Positions 16,451-30,941 are shown, counted from the stretch's first letter. The stretch: DNA of 64,000 nt from an uncultured Paracoccaceae bacterium (GCA_938092015.1 CALKOT010000029.1:1-64000), one strand, 5' to 3'. Notes: generated by a model from the sequence alone, not told the origin. Numbers and translations are program-made.

Positions 16451-17698
16451 TTAATCGGCCTGTTCAGTCGCCGCTAATCCTACCATCGTCAGGCAAAGCT
16501 CAGTCGCGACAGTCATGTCCTGCACGGACACCCATTCCAAGGGACCATGTATGTTTTGCATGCCGGTGAACAGGTTCGGCGTGAGCAGGCCCATTTCGGT
16601 TAAACGCGACCCATCAGTGCCGCCGCGGATTGGAACTGAAACAGGTTTAATCCCCAGTTTGCGAGCGGCGGCGCGGGCGATTTCGATCGGCCGCATGTCA
16701 TCTTCCAGCCAGTATCGCATGTTCCGGTACTGAGGCTCAATTTTGCAAGTGATCGTTGCGCGTGGTTCAGTCGCCTGAACGGCGGCGCAGACTTGCCGGA
16801 CAAGATCGCCTTTCGCCTCCAGACCATCCCGTTCGAAATCACGCAGGATCAGCTTGATCTTCATCTCAGATGATCCGCCCGTCAGATCGGTTGCGTGTAT
16901 GAAACCTTCGCGATCATCCGTTGTTTCTGGCGTCATAGTTGCTTGCGACAAGGTTGCGATGATCTTTGAAGCCAGATGAATGGCGTTCACCAGTTTGTCC
17001 TTGGCCACGCCGGGATGGATCGAAACGCCAGTGATCGTGATTTCTGCGCCGTCCGCAGAAAAGCTTTCATACTCAATCTCGCCAACTTGCGCGCCGTCCA
17101 AGGTAAAGGCAAAGCCCGCGCCCATGTCCTTTGGCAGTTGCTCAACCACCCCGCGTCCTGTTTCTTCGTCCGGCGTGAACGCAATACGAACCGGGCCATG
17201 CTGGATCGACGGATTTTCCAGCAAATGTCTCGCGGCGGTCATGATGATCGACATACCGGCCTTGTCATCCGCGCCTAATAAAGTCGTACCGGACGCGGTA
17301 ATCAGATCATGTCCGACTTTTGATGCGAGATAGTCATCTCCATCCGGTGACAATACCAACGAAGGGTCATCGGGAAAGGTTATGTCGCCGCCATTGTAAC
17401 CCTTGATCACGCGCGGTTTGACGCCTGTCGCATTGAACTGAGGGGCCGTGTCGACATGGGCCAGCATTCCGATGGTTGGGCCGGACGCCGTGCCAGGAAT
17501 GGTGGCAAGAACAACGCCATAGTCGGTTAGATGCATGTCTGAGGCGCCAATGTCCTCAAGCTCAGCCTTCAGAAGGTTCAGCATATCAAACTGAATCGAA
17601 GTGCTGGGCGTTGAAGGCGATTCTGCATCACTTTGACTGTCGATAGCGGCGTAGCGAACCAATCGTTCTTCAAGTTCCAGATCGAATTCGGTGCGCAT
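16451..17698 (-). CDS. pepT: Peptidase T (tripeptide aminopeptidase)
   Basis: Cytosolic M20B metallopeptidase that removes the N-terminal residue from tripeptides; 415 residues, close to the usual 410. The zinc-site motifs are present: MLAHVDTAPQ (first His-x-Asp), LLGADDKAG (bridging Asp), DEETGRG (catalytic Glu and ligand) and GGTDGSRL near the C-terminus. The ATG at 17698 has AAGGA upstream; a longer frame from 17743 has no support. It is convergent with the TetR gene. It probably feeds amino acids from imported peptides into metabolism, but it is not linked to the peptide importer 38 kb away. Confidence 0.95.
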   Translation of the reverse strand: MRTEFDLELEERLVRYAAIDSQSDAESPSTPSTSIQFDMLNLLKAELEDIGASDMHLTDYGVVLATIPGTASGPTIGMLAHVDTAPQFNATGVKPRVIKGYNGGDITFPDDPSLVLSPDGDDYLASKVGHDLITASGTTLLGADDKAGMSIIMTAARHLLENPSIQHGPVRIAFTPDEETGRGVVEQLPKDMGAGFAFTLDGAQVGEIEYESFSADGAEITITGVSIHPGVAKDKLVNAIHLASKIIATLSQATMTPETTDDREGFIHATDLTGGSSEMKIKLILRDFERDGLEAKGDLVRQVCAAVQATEPRATITCKIEPQYRNMRYWLEDDMRPIEIARAAARKLGIKPVSVPIRGGTDGSRLTEMGLLTPNLFTGMQNIHGPLEWVSVQDMTVATELCLTMVGLAATEQAD

Positions 17699-17768
17699 GG
17701 CGGCTTTCCTTTTCCAAGTCATAACGAACATCGGCGCAGACAATGTTAGGCGTAGCGTAGGCTGACCT

Positions 17769-19571
<1,803 letters not shown>

Positions 19572-19595
19572 CATTGATCTGATAGAGTCTGGTCG

Positions 19596-20596
19596 TTGCG
19601 TGCAACACTCCACATTGGGCTGGAAAAAACTGGCACAACGACCATTCAAGCAAATCTGGCGGGGCAGCGCGATGCGTTGCGCCGCCATGGCGTCCTCTAC
19701 CCCGTCGACGCTCACACACCCGGGCATCTAAAGCAGAAGACGCTTCCCTGGCTTGTTTGTGACCGGGACATGTATGACAACGGGCGGATCTTTCAGGGTA
19801 TTCAAACGCCCGAACGATTTGACCGGTTCTACCCGGAAATCGAAGCTCGTATTACATCATGGATGGAAACGCCTGGCGTCGAGCACATCCTTCTCAGCAA
19901 TGAATGGCTGTTATCGCGCCTAAGCACGGTGGCTGAGATTTCCCGTCTCAAATCGTTTTTGAACCGGTGGACGGATGACATCACAGTCATCATGTGCGCG
20001 ATCAGCGCACATTGTGGGTGTCCAATCACAATCAGCAAATCAAGGGCGGTGGGTTTGATCCGTTACGGGGCGTTTTACCAAAACAGGGCGAAACGGTGCG
20101 CGAAGCGTGGGAGAGGTGGCGTTTGTCACGCATCTACCCACGTTCGATCCACGCCTTTTCCTTTGATCCGTGTCCGTTCTGGTTCGACTTTCATCATGTA
20201 GCGACAATGTGGTCAGATGTGTTTGGCGCAGATGCGTTGAAGACCAAGGTGTTTGATGGTCGCTCGTTCTGGCGGAATTTCACTGATTTGGCCGGACTGC
20301 CGGATGAGCTTGAAACGGCCGCTGGACGGCAGGACAATCCTTCGCTGCAGAAATGGGTGATCCGCAGTAAAAGTGCGTTTAACCGCATTGTGCCTCTTTA
20401 GATCTTCGGACGCCTTAACCCGCTTCGCCTGCACATTTCGCAAGGCGACTTCCTGAACGACTTGGGTGTCGGGCGGCTTGATCTTTCCGCTGATCAAAAA
20501 AAACGGATTTTTGCTTCCTTTGCAGCCTCGAATGCCCGCCTGGGGGCGGAGTTTATGGGCCTCGACGGGTCGCCATTCGTGTCTGGTGGTATCTAA
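19596..20596 (+). pseudogene. Sulfotransferase-like gene with frameshift and in-frame stop
   Basis: The first frame reads RATLHIGLEKTGTTTIQANL, with the 5'-phosphosulfate-binding loop of PAPS sulfotransferases (EKTGTT). It runs to about ITVIMC near 20000. There one base is missing; the next frame continues RDQRTLWVSNHNQQ, which matches the R-x7-S 3'-phosphate motif, and runs to a TAG at 20399. The same frame is open again after that stop (IFGRLNPLRL ...) up to a TAA at 20594. So one indel and one nonsense change, with no good ribosome site, break a gene of about 333 codons. It lies between mdh and sucC. Confidence 0.75.
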
Positions 20597-20597
20597 A

Positions 20598-20617
20598 AAC
20601 TACCCATTCGGGTAGTT
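20598..20617. other. Perfect hairpin in the sucC leader
   Basis: AACTACCC pairs with GGGTAGTT around an ATTC loop, just after the sulfotransferase remnant and 147 bp upstream of sucC. No T-run follows, so it is not a classical terminator. It could be a leader structure or a protein site for the sucC operon promoter. Confidence 0.4.
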
Positions 20618-20763
20618 AGTGAAATTTGAGCTTTCCCTTCGTTGCAGACTCGGCCGAAGACGCGTAATGCTCAGCGTGCGACGCGATCCGGTTCGCCAAA
20701 TCTGCGTCTTCCGCCGTTAACAGGCCTTTTGAGGGTCGCAGACGAACAGAACGGACACTCCCC

Positions 20764-21957
20764 ATGAACATTCACGAGTATCAGGCCAAGCAACTCCTTA
20801 AAGAATATGGTTTGCCGGTCTCTGACGGCCGCGCGGTGACGCGCGCTGAAGAGGCGAAAACCGCAGCAGGCGCAATGGACGGCCCGATCTGGGTCGTCAA
20901 AGCCCAGATCCACGCAGGCGGTCGCGGCAAGGGCACGTTCCAAGAGCCTGAAGCAGGCGAAAAGGGCGGCGTGCGCATCGCCAAGGCGGTTGAAGAAGCT
21001 GAAGAGTACGCGACCCAAATGCTGGGGCGCACGCTGGTCACGCATCAGACAGGCCCAGTTGGCAAGCAAGTCAACCGGATTTACATCGAAGATGGCTCAG
21101 ACATCGAAACTGAGCTGTATCTCGCCATTCTGGTGGATCGCGAAACATCGCGCATCTCGTTCATCGTCTCAACCGAAGGTGGGATGGACATCGAAGCGGT
21201 TGCTGAGGCGACCCCAGAAAAGATTACCACATTCTCAATTGATCCTGCATCAGGCGTCTCAGGCTTTCACGGTCGCAAAGTCGCCTTTGCGCTGGGCCTG
21301 TCGGGCAAGGCGTTCAAGCAGTGCGTAAAGATCGTTGGCCAGCTTTATGAGCTGTTCATGGAAAAAGACTGCAGCATGCTTGAGATCAACCCACTGATCG
21401 TAAATACAGCGGGTGATGTTCACTGCCTCGATTGCAAGATGAACTTCGACAGCAACGCGTTGTATCGCCATCCAGAGATTATGGCGCTTCGGGATGAAAC
21501 CGAAGAAGACCCCAAAGAACTGCAGGCGTCCAAGTTTGACCTGAACTACATCGCGCTGGACGGTGAGATTGGCTGCATGGTCAACGGCGCTGGCCTTGCC
21601 ATGGCGACGATGGACATCATCAAGCTCTATGGGTCTGAGCCTGCAAATTTCCTTGACGTTGGCGGCGGCGCCACCAAGGAAAAGGTGACCGAGGCTTTCA
21701 AGATCATCACCTCTGACCCACAGGTCAAAGGCATCCTCGTCAATATCTTCGGCGGTATCATGCGCTGCGACGTAATCGCTGAAGGCGTTGTTGCAGCCGT
21801 CAAAGAGGTTGGCCTGCAGGTGCCGCTCGTGGTTCGGCTGGAAGGCACGAACGTTGAGCTGGGCAAAGAGATCATAAAAAATTCCGGGCTGAATGTTGTG
21901 GCTGGCGATGATCTTGGCGACGCTGCCAAAAAGATCGTAGCGGCGGTCAAAGGATGA
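20764..21957 (+). CDS. sucC: Succinyl-CoA synthetase beta subunit
   Basis: ADP-forming subunit of succinyl-CoA synthetase (397 residues), which makes ATP or GTP from succinyl-CoA in the TCA cycle. The ATP-grasp domain opens with [16 protein letters not shown] and has [11 protein letters not shown]; the C-terminal CoA-ligase domain has [20 protein letters not shown] and [13 protein letters not shown]. It begins the long sucC-to-lpd operon. Its TGA overlaps the ATG of the next gene by four bases (ATGA), an unusual arrangement because sucD normally follows directly. Confidence 0.98.
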   Translation: MNIHEYQAKQLLKEYGLPVSDGRAVTRAEEAKTAAGAMDGPIWVVKAQIHAGGRGKGTFQEPEAGEKGGVRIAKAVEEAEEYATQMLGRTLVTHQTGPVGKQVNRIYIEDGSDIETELYLAILVDRETSRISFIVSTEGGMDIEAVAEATPEKITTFSIDPASGVSGFHGRKVAFALGLSGKAFKQCVKIVGQLYELFMEKDCSMLEINPLIVNTAGDVHCLDCKMNFDSNALYRHPEIMALRDETEEDPKELQASKFDLNYIALDGEIGCMVNGAGLAMATMDIIKLYGSEPANFLDVGGGATKEKVTEAFKIITSDPQVKGILVNIFGGIMRCDVIAEGVVAAVKEVGLQVPLVVRLEGTNVELGKEIIKNSGLNVVAGDDLGDAAKKIVAAVKG

Positions 21958-22514
21958 AGTCAGTAGTCGGCTTTGTTCGCGGCATTGCATTTGTCGCGTT
22001 GGTTGCTGTCGTGGCTGGTTGTGCGTCAGGCGCTAAACCTGTCGCCATGGTGCCAACCGATGCGCCAGCGGTCGCCGCTGACAACAAGTATCGTGAGCAG
22101 GTGAAAATCACCCAGGTCACGGGGGGCGAGGAAACGTCGCCCCTGTGGACTTCAGAAATCTCCAGCGCTGATTTTAAAACAGCTTTAGAAACGGCGATGT
22201 CGCTTGCGAAATTCAAGAACCCGGCCGGTAGCTTCTCGCTTCAGGTGCAATTGATTGAGATTGATCAACCCTTGATCGGTCTGTCGATGACCGTCGGAAG
22301 CAAGGTGAAATATACCCTCACCGATGCGTCTGATATGGTCGTTTTCTCTGAAATTGTTCAAGCAACGCACACAGCGCAGTTCTCTGAATCTTTCCTCGCT
22401 GTTGAGCGTTTGAGGTTGGCTAACGAAGGTTCAGCCAGAGCAAACATCAGAGAGTTTCTAAGTCCACTCGAAATTCATGGCCAAGCGTCGTCGAACGACG
22501 CTGCCACGTCCTAA
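21954..22514 (+). CDS. Predicted lipoprotein embedded between sucC and sucD
   Basis: A 186-residue protein with a lipoprotein signal: [10 protein letters not shown], hydrophobic core, then the lipobox VAGC with Cys23. The rest is a soluble domain with alternating strands ([41 protein letters not shown]), so it should be anchored in the periplasm. I do not recognise the family. The ATG overlaps the sucC stop (ATGA), and the gene ends 19 bp before sucD, so it is translationally tied to succinyl-CoA synthetase. A direct role in the cytosolic enzyme is unlikely because of its location. Confidence 0.8.
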   Translation: MKSVVGFVRGIAFVALVAVVAGCASGAKPVAMVPTDAPAVAADNKYREQVKITQVTGGEETSPLWTSEISSADFKTALETAMSLAKFKNPAGSFSLQVQLIEIDQPLIGLSMTVGSKVKYTLTDASDMVVFSEIVQATHTAQFSESFLAVERLRLANEGSARANIREFLSPLEIHGQASSNDAATS

Positions 22515-22533
22515 CAAGAGGAGTAGCCAAATC

Positions 22534-23415
22534 ATGGCCGTACTCATCGACGAAAACACCAAAGTGATCTGCCAGGGCCTGACCGGCTCGCAGGGCACAT
22601 TCCACTCAGAACAGGCCATCGCCTATGGCACCAAGATGGTTGGCGGCGTGACGCCGGGCAAAGGCGGGACGACGCATATCGATCTGCCGGTGTTCAACAC
22701 TGTGGCGGATGCGAAGAATGAAACCGGCGCGAACGCTTCGGTTATCTATGTGCCGCCACCGTTTGCGGGCGACGCCATTCTGGAAGCTGTCGATGCAGAG
22801 ATCGAATTGATCGTCTGCATCACAGAAGGCATTCCCGTGATGGACATGATGAAGGTGAAGCGGGCGCTGGAAGGGTCAGCTTCAAAGCTGATCGGGCCAA
22901 ACTGCCCCGGCGTGATCACGCCTGACGCCTGCAAGATCGGCATTATGCCGGGTCATATTCACCGTCGCGGATCTGTCGGCATCGTGTCCCGTTCTGGCAC
23001 GCTGACTTATGAGGCTGTTGGCCAGACGACGGCTGCTGGCCTTGGCCAGTCGACCTGCATCGGCATCGGTGGCGACCCGATCAAGGGTTTTGAGTTTATC
23101 GACGCGCTCGACCTCTTCCTTAACGATGATGAAACTGAATCCATCATTATGATCGGCGAAATTGGCGGATCAGCTGAAGAAGACGCGGCGGAATTCTTGA
23201 AGAACCATGCAGTTAAGAAACCGACGGCTGGCTTCATCGCCGGTCGCACGGCCCCTCCGGGTCGCCGTATGGGCCACGCTGGCGCGATTATTTCGGGCGG
23301 CAAAGGCGGCGCCGAAGACAAGATCGCCGCGATGAGCGCCGCTGGCATCGTCATGGCTGACAGCCCGGCGACGCTGGGCGAAGCTGTGCTGAAAGCGATG
23401 GGGCAAGGCGGTTAA
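22534..23415 (+). CDS. sucD: Succinyl-CoA synthetase alpha subunit
   Basis: Alpha subunit (293 residues) that carries the phosphohistidine intermediate and the CoA-binding Rossmann domain. [18 protein letters not shown] and the CoA loop appear at the N-terminus. [10 protein letters not shown] lies around 128-137, and the active-site histidine is in [13 protein letters not shown] near residue 247. The ATG is preceded by AAGAGGAG about nine bases upstream; an upstream in-frame extension overlaps the lipoprotein gene and is not used. It pairs with SucC. Confidence 0.98.
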   Translation: MAVLIDENTKVICQGLTGSQGTFHSEQAIAYGTKMVGGVTPGKGGTTHIDLPVFNTVADAKNETGANASVIYVPPPFAGDAILEAVDAEIELIVCITEGIPVMDMMKVKRALEGSASKLIGPNCPGVITPDACKIGIMPGHIHRRGSVGIVSRSGTLTYEAVGQTTAAGLGQSTCIGIGGDPIKGFEFIDALDLFLNDDETESIIMIGEIGGSAEEDAAEFLKNHAVKKPTAGFIAGRTAPPGRRMGHAGAIISGGKGGAEDKIAAMSAAGIVMADSPATLGEAVLKAMGQGG

Positions 23416-23424
23416 AGCACCTCT

Positions 23425-24246
23425 ATGAGCAATGGAATGCTATATCTGAAGCATAAGCTAGCGGTGTCACAAGCTGCGCCCATGCTCGGAAGCATTCGCG
23501 CCTTCGCCAAGACACGGCATTTGCTGAAGCACCCTGAACTGGGCCTGTTGATTGACGAACATGGCCTGGTTTCGAAGCATATGCGCAACTTTGTCGGTTC
23601 TGACAGCGTTTGTGTTGATATTGGCGGCCACATCGGTTCGGTTTCCGCTGAACTGCGGCGTCTGTCGTTTGAACGCAACCTGACCATTGTTGAGGCCAGC
23701 CCCGAAAAAGTGGGCTGGCTGAAAGCAGCGTTTCCTGAAGCCGCTGTTCATGCTGTGGCTGTGTCCGATACTGAAGGTGACATTGAAATCTATGAAGACG
23801 CTGCGCGTCCCGGTTTCAGTTCGGCCCTCAGTGACCTGGTAAGTGATGGTACTTTCGCCAAAACGGTGCCGTGTGTGCTGCTCGACACTATTCTGCCACA
23901 GGACCCTGGACCTGATTTCATCAAGATCGACATTGAGGGGTTTGAACATCCTGCGCTTGTCGGTGCGACGAAGACGATACAGGCGCACCAGCCGATCATC
24001 CTGTTTGAAGCAGGGCCGCATCTGGATGCCGCCAAAACGCCGTCAACGTCTGAGAAACTGTTCCAGCTGTTCACCGAAACCTTTGGATACAGAGTGTTCT
24101 CGCCCTTCCAGCTGGAACATCGCCGGGCGCCTCATACCCTCGCCTCGTTTATTGAAAGCCGCACATATCCGTTCCTGTCCTTTAACTTTTTTGCACTGCC
24201 TGACCATCGCCGGATGCCATGGGAACAGGCAAATGGGCAGGCCTGA
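23425..24246 (+). CDS. FkbM-family methyltransferase
   Basis: A 273-residue SAM-dependent methyltransferase of the FkbM type. VCVDIGGHIGSVSAEL at residues about 64-79 is the SAM-binding motif I, TIVEASPEKVGWL is motif II, and DFIKIDIEGFEHPALVGA around 171-188 is the family signature. FkbM proteins usually O-methylate sugars or polyketides, so a carbohydrate substrate is more likely than a TCA intermediate. It lies 9 bp after sucD and 38 bp before sucA, in the same direction, so it is transcribed with the 2-oxoglutarate dehydrogenase genes. Confidence 0.85.
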   Translation: MSNGMLYLKHKLAVSQAAPMLGSIRAFAKTRHLLKHPELGLLIDEHGLVSKHMRNFVGSDSVCVDIGGHIGSVSAELRRLSFERNLTIVEASPEKVGWLKAAFPEAAVHAVAVSDTEGDIEIYEDAARPGFSSALSDLVSDGTFAKTVPCVLLDTILPQDPGPDFIKIDIEGFEHPALVGATKTIQAHQPIILFEAGPHLDAAKTPSTSEKLFQLFTETFGYRVFSPFQLEHRRAPHTLASFIESRTYPFLSFNFFALPDHRRMPWEQANGQA

Positions 24247-24284
24247 ATGACCAATGACATCCGCACTCAAGGGACACGTCTGAT

Positions 24285-27218
24285 ATGACCGAACAATCCC
24301 CTAACGAGCTTTTCCAGAACACTTCCTTCCTGCAGGGCCACAATGCCCAGTATGTTGAGCAGTTGTACGCCCGCTATGCGAATGACCCGCATGCGGTTGA
24401 CGAAAGCTGGCGCGCTTTCTTTGAAACGCTGGGCGGTGATGCGCCGCAGGGCCCATCCTGGGCGCGACCCGACTGGCCGCCTGTACCCGGTGGTGAGTTA
24501 GTTGCAGCGTTGGACGGCCAATGGGGCGACGATATCGACCCCAAGGCGGCGGGCGACAAGATCAAGTCCAAGGCCCAGGAAAAGGGCGTTACGGTTTCTG
24601 AAGAGCAGGTGCGCAAAGCGGTGCTGGACAGTGTCCGCGCCATCATGCTGATCCGCGCCTATCGGATCAGGGGCCATCTGGCCGCTGACCTCGACCCGCT
24701 GAAACTGACCGAACATCCACCGCAGCCAGAGCTTGATCCAGCATCCTACGGGTTTACGCCGGACGACATGAACCGGCCGATTTTCCTGGACAATGTGTTG
24801 GGTCTGGAAATGGCGACGATGACCGAGATCGTCGCCATCGTGAAGCGGACGTATTGCGGCACCTTCGCTCTTCAGTACATGCACATCTCTAACGCTGATG
24901 AGAGCGGCTGGCTGAAAGAGCGGATCGAAGGCTACGGCAAAGAGATCGCGTTCACTCAGGCAGGCCGGAAGGCTATCCTTCGCAAGCTTGTTGAATCTGA
25001 AGGGTTCGAAAAATTTCTTGGCGTCAAATACTTAGGTACAAAACGCTTTGGTTTGGATGGTGGCGAAGCGCTGATCCCGGCGATGGAGCAGATCGTTAAG
25101 CGAGGCGGTTCGCTAGGCGTAGAAGACATCATTGTCGGCATGCCGCATCGGGGCCGTCTGAACATCCTCGCGACCGTGATGGGCAAACCATATCGCGCGA
25201 TTTTCAACGAATTTCAGGGCGGCAGTTTCAAGCCTGAAGATGTCGATGGCTCAGGCGATGTGAAATACCACCTTGGCGCTTCGTCTGATCGTGAGTTTGA
25301 CGGGAACAACGTCCACCTTTCTCTGACTGCTAACCCCTCACACCTTGAGGCTGTGAACCCGGTTGTCATTGGCAAGGCCCGTGCAAAACAACAGCAGTTG
25401 GGCGACCATGACCGGGTCAAGGTTCTTCCAATCCTGCTGCACGGCGACGCCGCCTTTGCAGGGCAGGGCGTTGTGGCCGAATGTTTCGGTCTGTCGGGGC
25501 TAAAGGGTCACAAAACCGGCGGCACGATCCATTTGGTTGTGAACAACCAGATCGGGTTCACGACGTCGCCGCATAACTCGCGCTCGTCCCCTTATCCAAC
25601 CGACATCGCGCTGATGGTTGAGGCGCCGATTTTCCACGTGAACGGCGATGATCCGGAAGCGGTGGTACATGCAGCCCGCGTTGCGACAGAGTTCCGCCAG
25701 AAGTTCCACAAAGACGTTGTCATTGACATGTTCTGTTATCGCCGTTTTGGCCATAACGAGGGTGACGAGCCGATGTTCACCCAGCCGTCGATGTACCGCG
25801 AGATCAAGAAGCATAAGACGACGTTGCAGCTGTATTCCGACAAACTGGTTCAGGACGGCCTGATCGCCGAAGGCGAAGTTGAGGATATGAAGGCCGCCTT
25901 TCAGGCTGAACTGAATGAAGAGTTTGAGGCAGGCAAAGTGTTCCGCCCCAACAAGGCCGACTGGCTGGATGGCCGCTGGGCGCACCTGAATACGGCCAAG
26001 GGCGAATATCAGCGCGGGGAAACCCATGCGCCAATGGATGTTCTGCAGGATGTCGGCAAGGCGCTGTCCTACGTGCCCGAAGGGTTCACGCCGCATAAAA
26101 CCGTGCAGCGCATCATGGACGCCAAGGCTGAGATGCTAAAAACCGGTCAGGGTTATGATTGGGCCACGGCAGAGGCGATGGCCTTTGGCACGCTGCTGGT
26201 TGAGGGCGTTCCTGTTCGCCTGTCTGGTCAGGACTGTACACGCGGCACGTTCTCACAACGCCATTCAGGCATCATCGACCAGAAAACCGAAGCGCGCCAC
26301 TATCCGCTGAACTACATTCGTGAAGGTCAGGCGGAATATGATGTTATCGACAGTATGTTATCCGAATACGCGGTTCTGGGCTTTGAATACGGCTACACGC
26401 TGGCCGAACCAAATGGCCTGACTTTGTGGGAAGCGCAGTTTGGTGACTTCGCCAATGGCGCGCAGATCATGATCGATCAGTTCGTCTGCCCGGGTGAGCG
26501 TAAGTGGCTGCGCATGTCCGGCCTCGTGATGCTGTTACCGCATGGCTACGAAGGGCAGGGGCCAGAGCATTCCTCAGCCCGGATCGAACGCTTCCTGCAG
26601 CTTTCGGCTGAAGATAACTGGATCGTCGCGAACTGCACGACGCCAGCGAATTACTTCCACATTCTACGCCGTCAGATGCACCGGAACTTCCGCAAGCCGC
26701 TGATTATCTTCACGCCAAAATCGCTGCTGCGCCACAAGCGCTGCGTGTCGAAGCTGGAAGAGATGGGGCCGGGGTCATCCTTCCACCGAGTTCTGTGGGA
26801 TGATGCGCAGTATGGCTCATCCACGACCAAGCTGAAGAAAGACGACAAGATCAAGCGCGTCGTGATGTGTTCGGGCAAGGTTTACTACGACCTGCTGGAC
26901 GCTCGCGATGAACAGGGTCTGGATGACGTTTATCTGATGCGGATGGAGCAGCTTTATCCGTTCCCTGCGCTTTCTCTCACCAAAGAACTGAACCGCTTTC
27001 CGAAGGCAGAGATGGTCTGGTGTCAGGAAGAGCCGAAAAATCAGGGGCCATGGTCGTTCATCGAACCGAACATTGAATGGGTGTTGGAGCGGATTGGTGC
27101 CAAACACGGCCGCGCGCGCTATGCAGGCCGCAATGCAGCCGCGTCCCCTGCAACGGGGCTGGCGGCTCAGCACAAACATGAACAGGAAACCCTGATCAAC
27201 GAAGCGTTGACGGGTTGA
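24285..27218 (+). CDS. sucA: 2-oxoglutarate dehydrogenase E1 component
   Basis: Thiamine-diphosphate-dependent E1 (977 residues) that decarboxylates 2-oxoglutarate and transfers the succinyl group to the lipoyl arm of E2. The N-terminal E2-binding segment ([20 protein letters not shown]), [23 protein letters not shown] and the ThDP/Mg region [12 protein letters not shown] are present, as are [13 protein letters not shown] and the C-terminal transketolase-like part ([20 protein letters not shown]). Length is normal. It is followed by sucB after 13 bp. A long antisense frame over its 3' end is a composition artefact. Confidence 0.98.
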   Translation: MTEQSPNELFQNTSFLQGHNAQYVEQLYARYANDPHAVDESWRAFFETLGGDAPQGPSWARPDWPPVPGGELVAALDGQWGDDIDPKAAGDKIKSKAQEKGVTVSEEQVRKAVLDSVRAIMLIRAYRIRGHLAADLDPLKLTEHPPQPELDPASYGFTPDDMNRPIFLDNVLGLEMATMTEIVAIVKRTYCGTFALQYMHISNADESGWLKERIEGYGKEIAFTQAGRKAILRKLVESEGFEKFLGVKYLGTKRFGLDGGEALIPAMEQIVKRGGSLGVEDIIVGMPHRGRLNILATVMGKPYRAIFNEFQGGSFKPEDVDGSGDVKYHLGASSDREFDGNNVHLSLTANPSHLEAVNPVVIGKARAKQQQLGDHDRVKVLPILLHGDAAFAGQGVVAECFGLSGLKGHKTGGTIHLVVNNQIGFTTSPHNSRSSPYPTDIALMVEAPIFHVNGDDPEAVVHAARVATEFRQKFHKDVVIDMFCYRRFGHNEGDEPMFTQPSMYREIKKHKTTLQLYSDKLVQDGLIAEGEVEDMKAAFQAELNEEFEAGKVFRPNKADWLDGRWAHLNTAKGEYQRGETHAPMDVLQDVGKALSYVPEGFTPHKTVQRIMDAKAEMLKTGQGYDWATAEAMAFGTLLVEGVPVRLSGQDCTRGTFSQRHSGIIDQKTEARHYPLNYIREGQAEYDVIDSMLSEYAVLGFEYGYTLAEPNGLTLWEAQFGDFANGAQIMIDQFVCPGERKWLRMSGLVMLLPHGYEGQGPEHSSARIERFLQLSAEDNWIVANCTTPANYFHILRRQMHRNFRKPLIIFTPKSLLRHKRCVSKLEEMGPGSSFHRVLWDDAQYGSSTTKLKKDDKIKRVVMCSGKVYYDLLDARDEQGLDDVYLMRMEQLYPFPALSLTKELNRFPKAEMVWCQEEPKNQGPWSFIEPNIEWVLERIGAKHGRARYAGRNAAASPATGLAAQHKHEQETLINEALTG

Positions 27219-27231
27219 TAGGGGCAGATTG

Positions 27232-28697
<1,466 letters not shown>

Positions 28698-28698
<1 letters not shown>

Positions 28699-29141
28699 TG
28701 ACCGCTGACTGGCCCAACCCGGATGCGCGGGAAGATGTGCCTAAGTCATTGGCCACAATGCCTTTCGCTAAGGCGCTGGGCGTTGAGGTCATCTCGGTTG
28801 AGCGTGGGTCAGTAACGCTTGAGGCGCCGCTGACCCCTGCGTTTGAGGCGCCGCCCGGCAGGTTCGCGGCCAGTTCCGTTGGCGCGTTGGGCGATATGGC
28901 GGCGATGACGTCCATCGCCACTGAATTGCCCAAAGGATCGTTTGTGAGCACGCTGGATTTCACGGTGAAAATGCTGGGCCTTGCAAAAGGGACCCGGCTT
29001 CGCGCTGTTGGACAGGCGAGGCAGGTTGGCAAAACCACAGCTGTCGGCGCGGCGGATGTCTTTCTGGTCAACGGCGAAGACATAACGCCATGCGGGACCG
29101 TTCTGGCGACTGGCCGCGTGATCAGGGCGGGCGCGTCATGA
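28698..29141 (+). CDS. Hot-dog-fold thioesterase (PaaI-like)
   Basis: A 147-residue hot-dog-fold protein. LGVEVISVERGSVTLEAPLTPAFEAPPG and GALGDMAAMTSIATELP, then STLDFTVKMLGLAKG, follow the PaaI-type acyl-CoA thioesterase pattern, with Asp in LGDMAAM at the catalytic position. The TGATG junction with sucB and ATGA overlap with the next gene tie it to the odh complex genes. It may release acyl groups from CoA when intermediates accumulate; the substrate is not determined. Confidence 0.8.
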
Positions 29142-29527
29142 CGACTGAGCTTACCGTTCTGGCCCTTGCGGGCCTTTGGCAGGTCGCACAGTTCGTCCTG
29201 ATGGCTGTGCCAGCCAACATCCAGCTTGGGCCGCACAAGACCGGCGGCCCGCGCGATGGCGGGCTTGAAGTGCAAGGTATGGCCGGGCGTTTGCACCGGG
29301 CGATGAACAACCACTTTGAGGGCCTGATCCTTTTTACCATTGCGGTTGTCGTCGTCACGCTTGGTAAGCAGTCGACCGCCTATACTGAAACCTGCGCGTG
29401 GATCTATCTGGGCGCCCGCGTTCTCTACGTTCCAGCCTATGCGAGCGGGATCATGTACCTCCGCTCCGCCATTTGGGCCGTTGGCTTTTTTGCGACGACC
29501 GCGATGATCGCGGCGGCGCTTGTCTGA
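29138..29527 (+). CDS. MAPEG-family membrane protein
   Basis: A 129-residue protein with four hydrophobic helices, of the MAPEG type (membrane-associated proteins in eicosanoid and glutathione metabolism). [16 protein letters not shown] at residues about 46-61 matches the family core; [13 protein letters not shown] is the next conserved block. Bacterial members are poorly characterised and may act on glutathione or simply be structural. It overlaps the thioesterase gene by four bases and precedes lpd by 20 bp. Confidence 0.85.
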   Translation: MTTELTVLALAGLWQVAQFVLMAVPANIQLGPHKTGGPRDGGLEVQGMAGRLHRAMNNHFEGLILFTIAVVVVTLGKQSTAYTETCAWIYLGARVLYVPAYASGIMYLRSAIWAVGFFATTAMIAAALV

Positions 29528-29547
29528 ACTTTGGAAGGAGGCCCGAT

Positions 29548-30933
29548 ATGGCCGACTATGATCTTGTTGTTATCGGTGGCGGTCCCGGCGGCTATGTCTG
29601 CGCGATCCGCGCGGCGCAACTGGGCCTGAAAACCGCTTGTGTCGAAGGGCGCGGCGCGCTGGGCGGAACCTGCCTGAATGTCGGCTGCATTCCATCCAAA
29701 GCGCTGCTGCATGCGACTGAGTTGCTGCATGAAGCAAAGCATAACTTCGACACGCTGGGCATCATCGCAGAATCGGTCAGCGTGGACATGAAGAAGATGT
29801 ACGCCCACAAGATCAATGTGATCAAGTCGAACACCGATGGGATCGAGTTTCTCTTCAAGAAGAACAAGGTCGACTACATCAAGGGTTGGGGTGAGATCGT
29901 CGAACCGGGCAAGGTCAAGGTTGGCGATGACGTCCACAACGCAAAGAATATTGTAATCGCGACGGGGTCAGAGCCTGCTTCACTGCCGTTCATTGAAGTG
30001 GATGAGGAACGGATCGTCACGTCGACCGGCGCTCTGGAATTGACCAAAATTCCGAAAAAGCTGGTTGTCATTGGCGGCGGCGTCATCGGGCTTGAGCTTG
30101 GCTCTGTCTTTGGCCGTCTGGGCGCCGAAGTGACGGTGATTGAGTTCCTTGATGAGATCACGCCGGGAATGGACAAGGAAGTCGCCAAATCCTTCCGCCG
30201 GATCCTGTCAAAACAGGGTTTCAAGTTCCAGCTGGGCGCCGCCGTAACGGGCGTTGAAAAACTGAAAAGCAAACTGAAGGTCGCCTACAAGAAGCGTAAG
30301 GATGACAGCGAACATCAGATCGATGCGGATGTTGTTTTGGTTGCGACAGGTCGGCGGCCCTATACCGAAGGCCTCGGGCTGGAAGCGCTGGGCGTTACGA
30401 TGGATCGTGGCCTCGTCATGACGGACGCCGCCTGGCAGACCAACGTTGCTGGCGTCTACGCCATCGGTGATGTCACCGAAGGGCCGATGCTGGCGCATAA
30501 AGCCGAAGACGAAGGCATGGCGGTTGCTGAACAGATCGCCGGACGCCATGGGCATGTGAATTATGCCGTTATTCCAGGGGTGATCTATACGGCCCCTGAA
30601 GTTTCCTCTGTCGGTCTGACTGAAGAGGCGCTTAAAGAACAGGGCAGGGCTTACAAGGTTGGCAAGTTCCCGTTCATGGGCAATGGCCGCGCCAAGGCGA
30701 ACCTGGTGTCTGAAGGTTTTGTGAAACTGCTGTCGGACAAGGAAACCGGCCAGGTTCTGGGCGCGCACATCATCGGCCCTGCTGCCGGTGATCTGATCCA
30801 TGAGATTTGCGTGGGCATGGAAATGGGGGCGACCTCAGCCGATATCGTCAAGACCTGCCACGCTCATCCGACGTTCTCAGAAGCGGTGCGTGAGGCCGCG
30901 CTGGCGCTGGGCGATGGTGCGATCCACGCCTGA
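29548..30933 (+). CDS. lpd: Dihydrolipoamide dehydrogenase (E3)
   Basis: Flavoprotein that reoxidises dihydrolipoamide of the 2-oxoacid dehydrogenase complexes with NAD; 461 residues. [10 protein letters not shown] (FAD site, residues 10-19), [13 protein letters not shown] with the redox cysteines Cys42 and Cys47, [17 protein letters not shown] (NAD site), [22 protein letters not shown] and the C-terminal active-site HAHPTFSEA are all intact. GGAAGGAGG precedes the ATG; an in-frame extension to 29398 overlaps the MAPEG gene. It is the last gene of the sucC-lpd operon and a hairpin follows. Confidence 0.97.
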   Translation: MADYDLVVIGGGPGGYVCAIRAAQLGLKTACVEGRGALGGTCLNVGCIPSKALLHATELLHEAKHNFDTLGIIAESVSVDMKKMYAHKINVIKSNTDGIEFLFKKNKVDYIKGWGEIVEPGKVKVGDDVHNAKNIVIATGSEPASLPFIEVDEERIVTSTGALELTKIPKKLVVIGGGVIGLELGSVFGRLGAEVTVIEFLDEITPGMDKEVAKSFRRILSKQGFKFQLGAAVTGVEKLKSKLKVAYKKRKDDSEHQIDADVVLVATGRRPYTEGLGLEALGVTMDRGLVMTDAAWQTNVAGVYAIGDVTEGPMLAHKAEDEGMAVAEQIAGRHGHVNYAVIPGVIYTAPEVSSVGLTEEALKEQGRAYKVGKFPFMGNGRAKANLVSEGFVKLLSDKETGQVLGAHIIGPAAGDLIHEICVGMEMGATSADIVKTCHAHPTFSEAVREAALALGDGAIHA

Positions 30934-30941
30934 TCTTGTTT

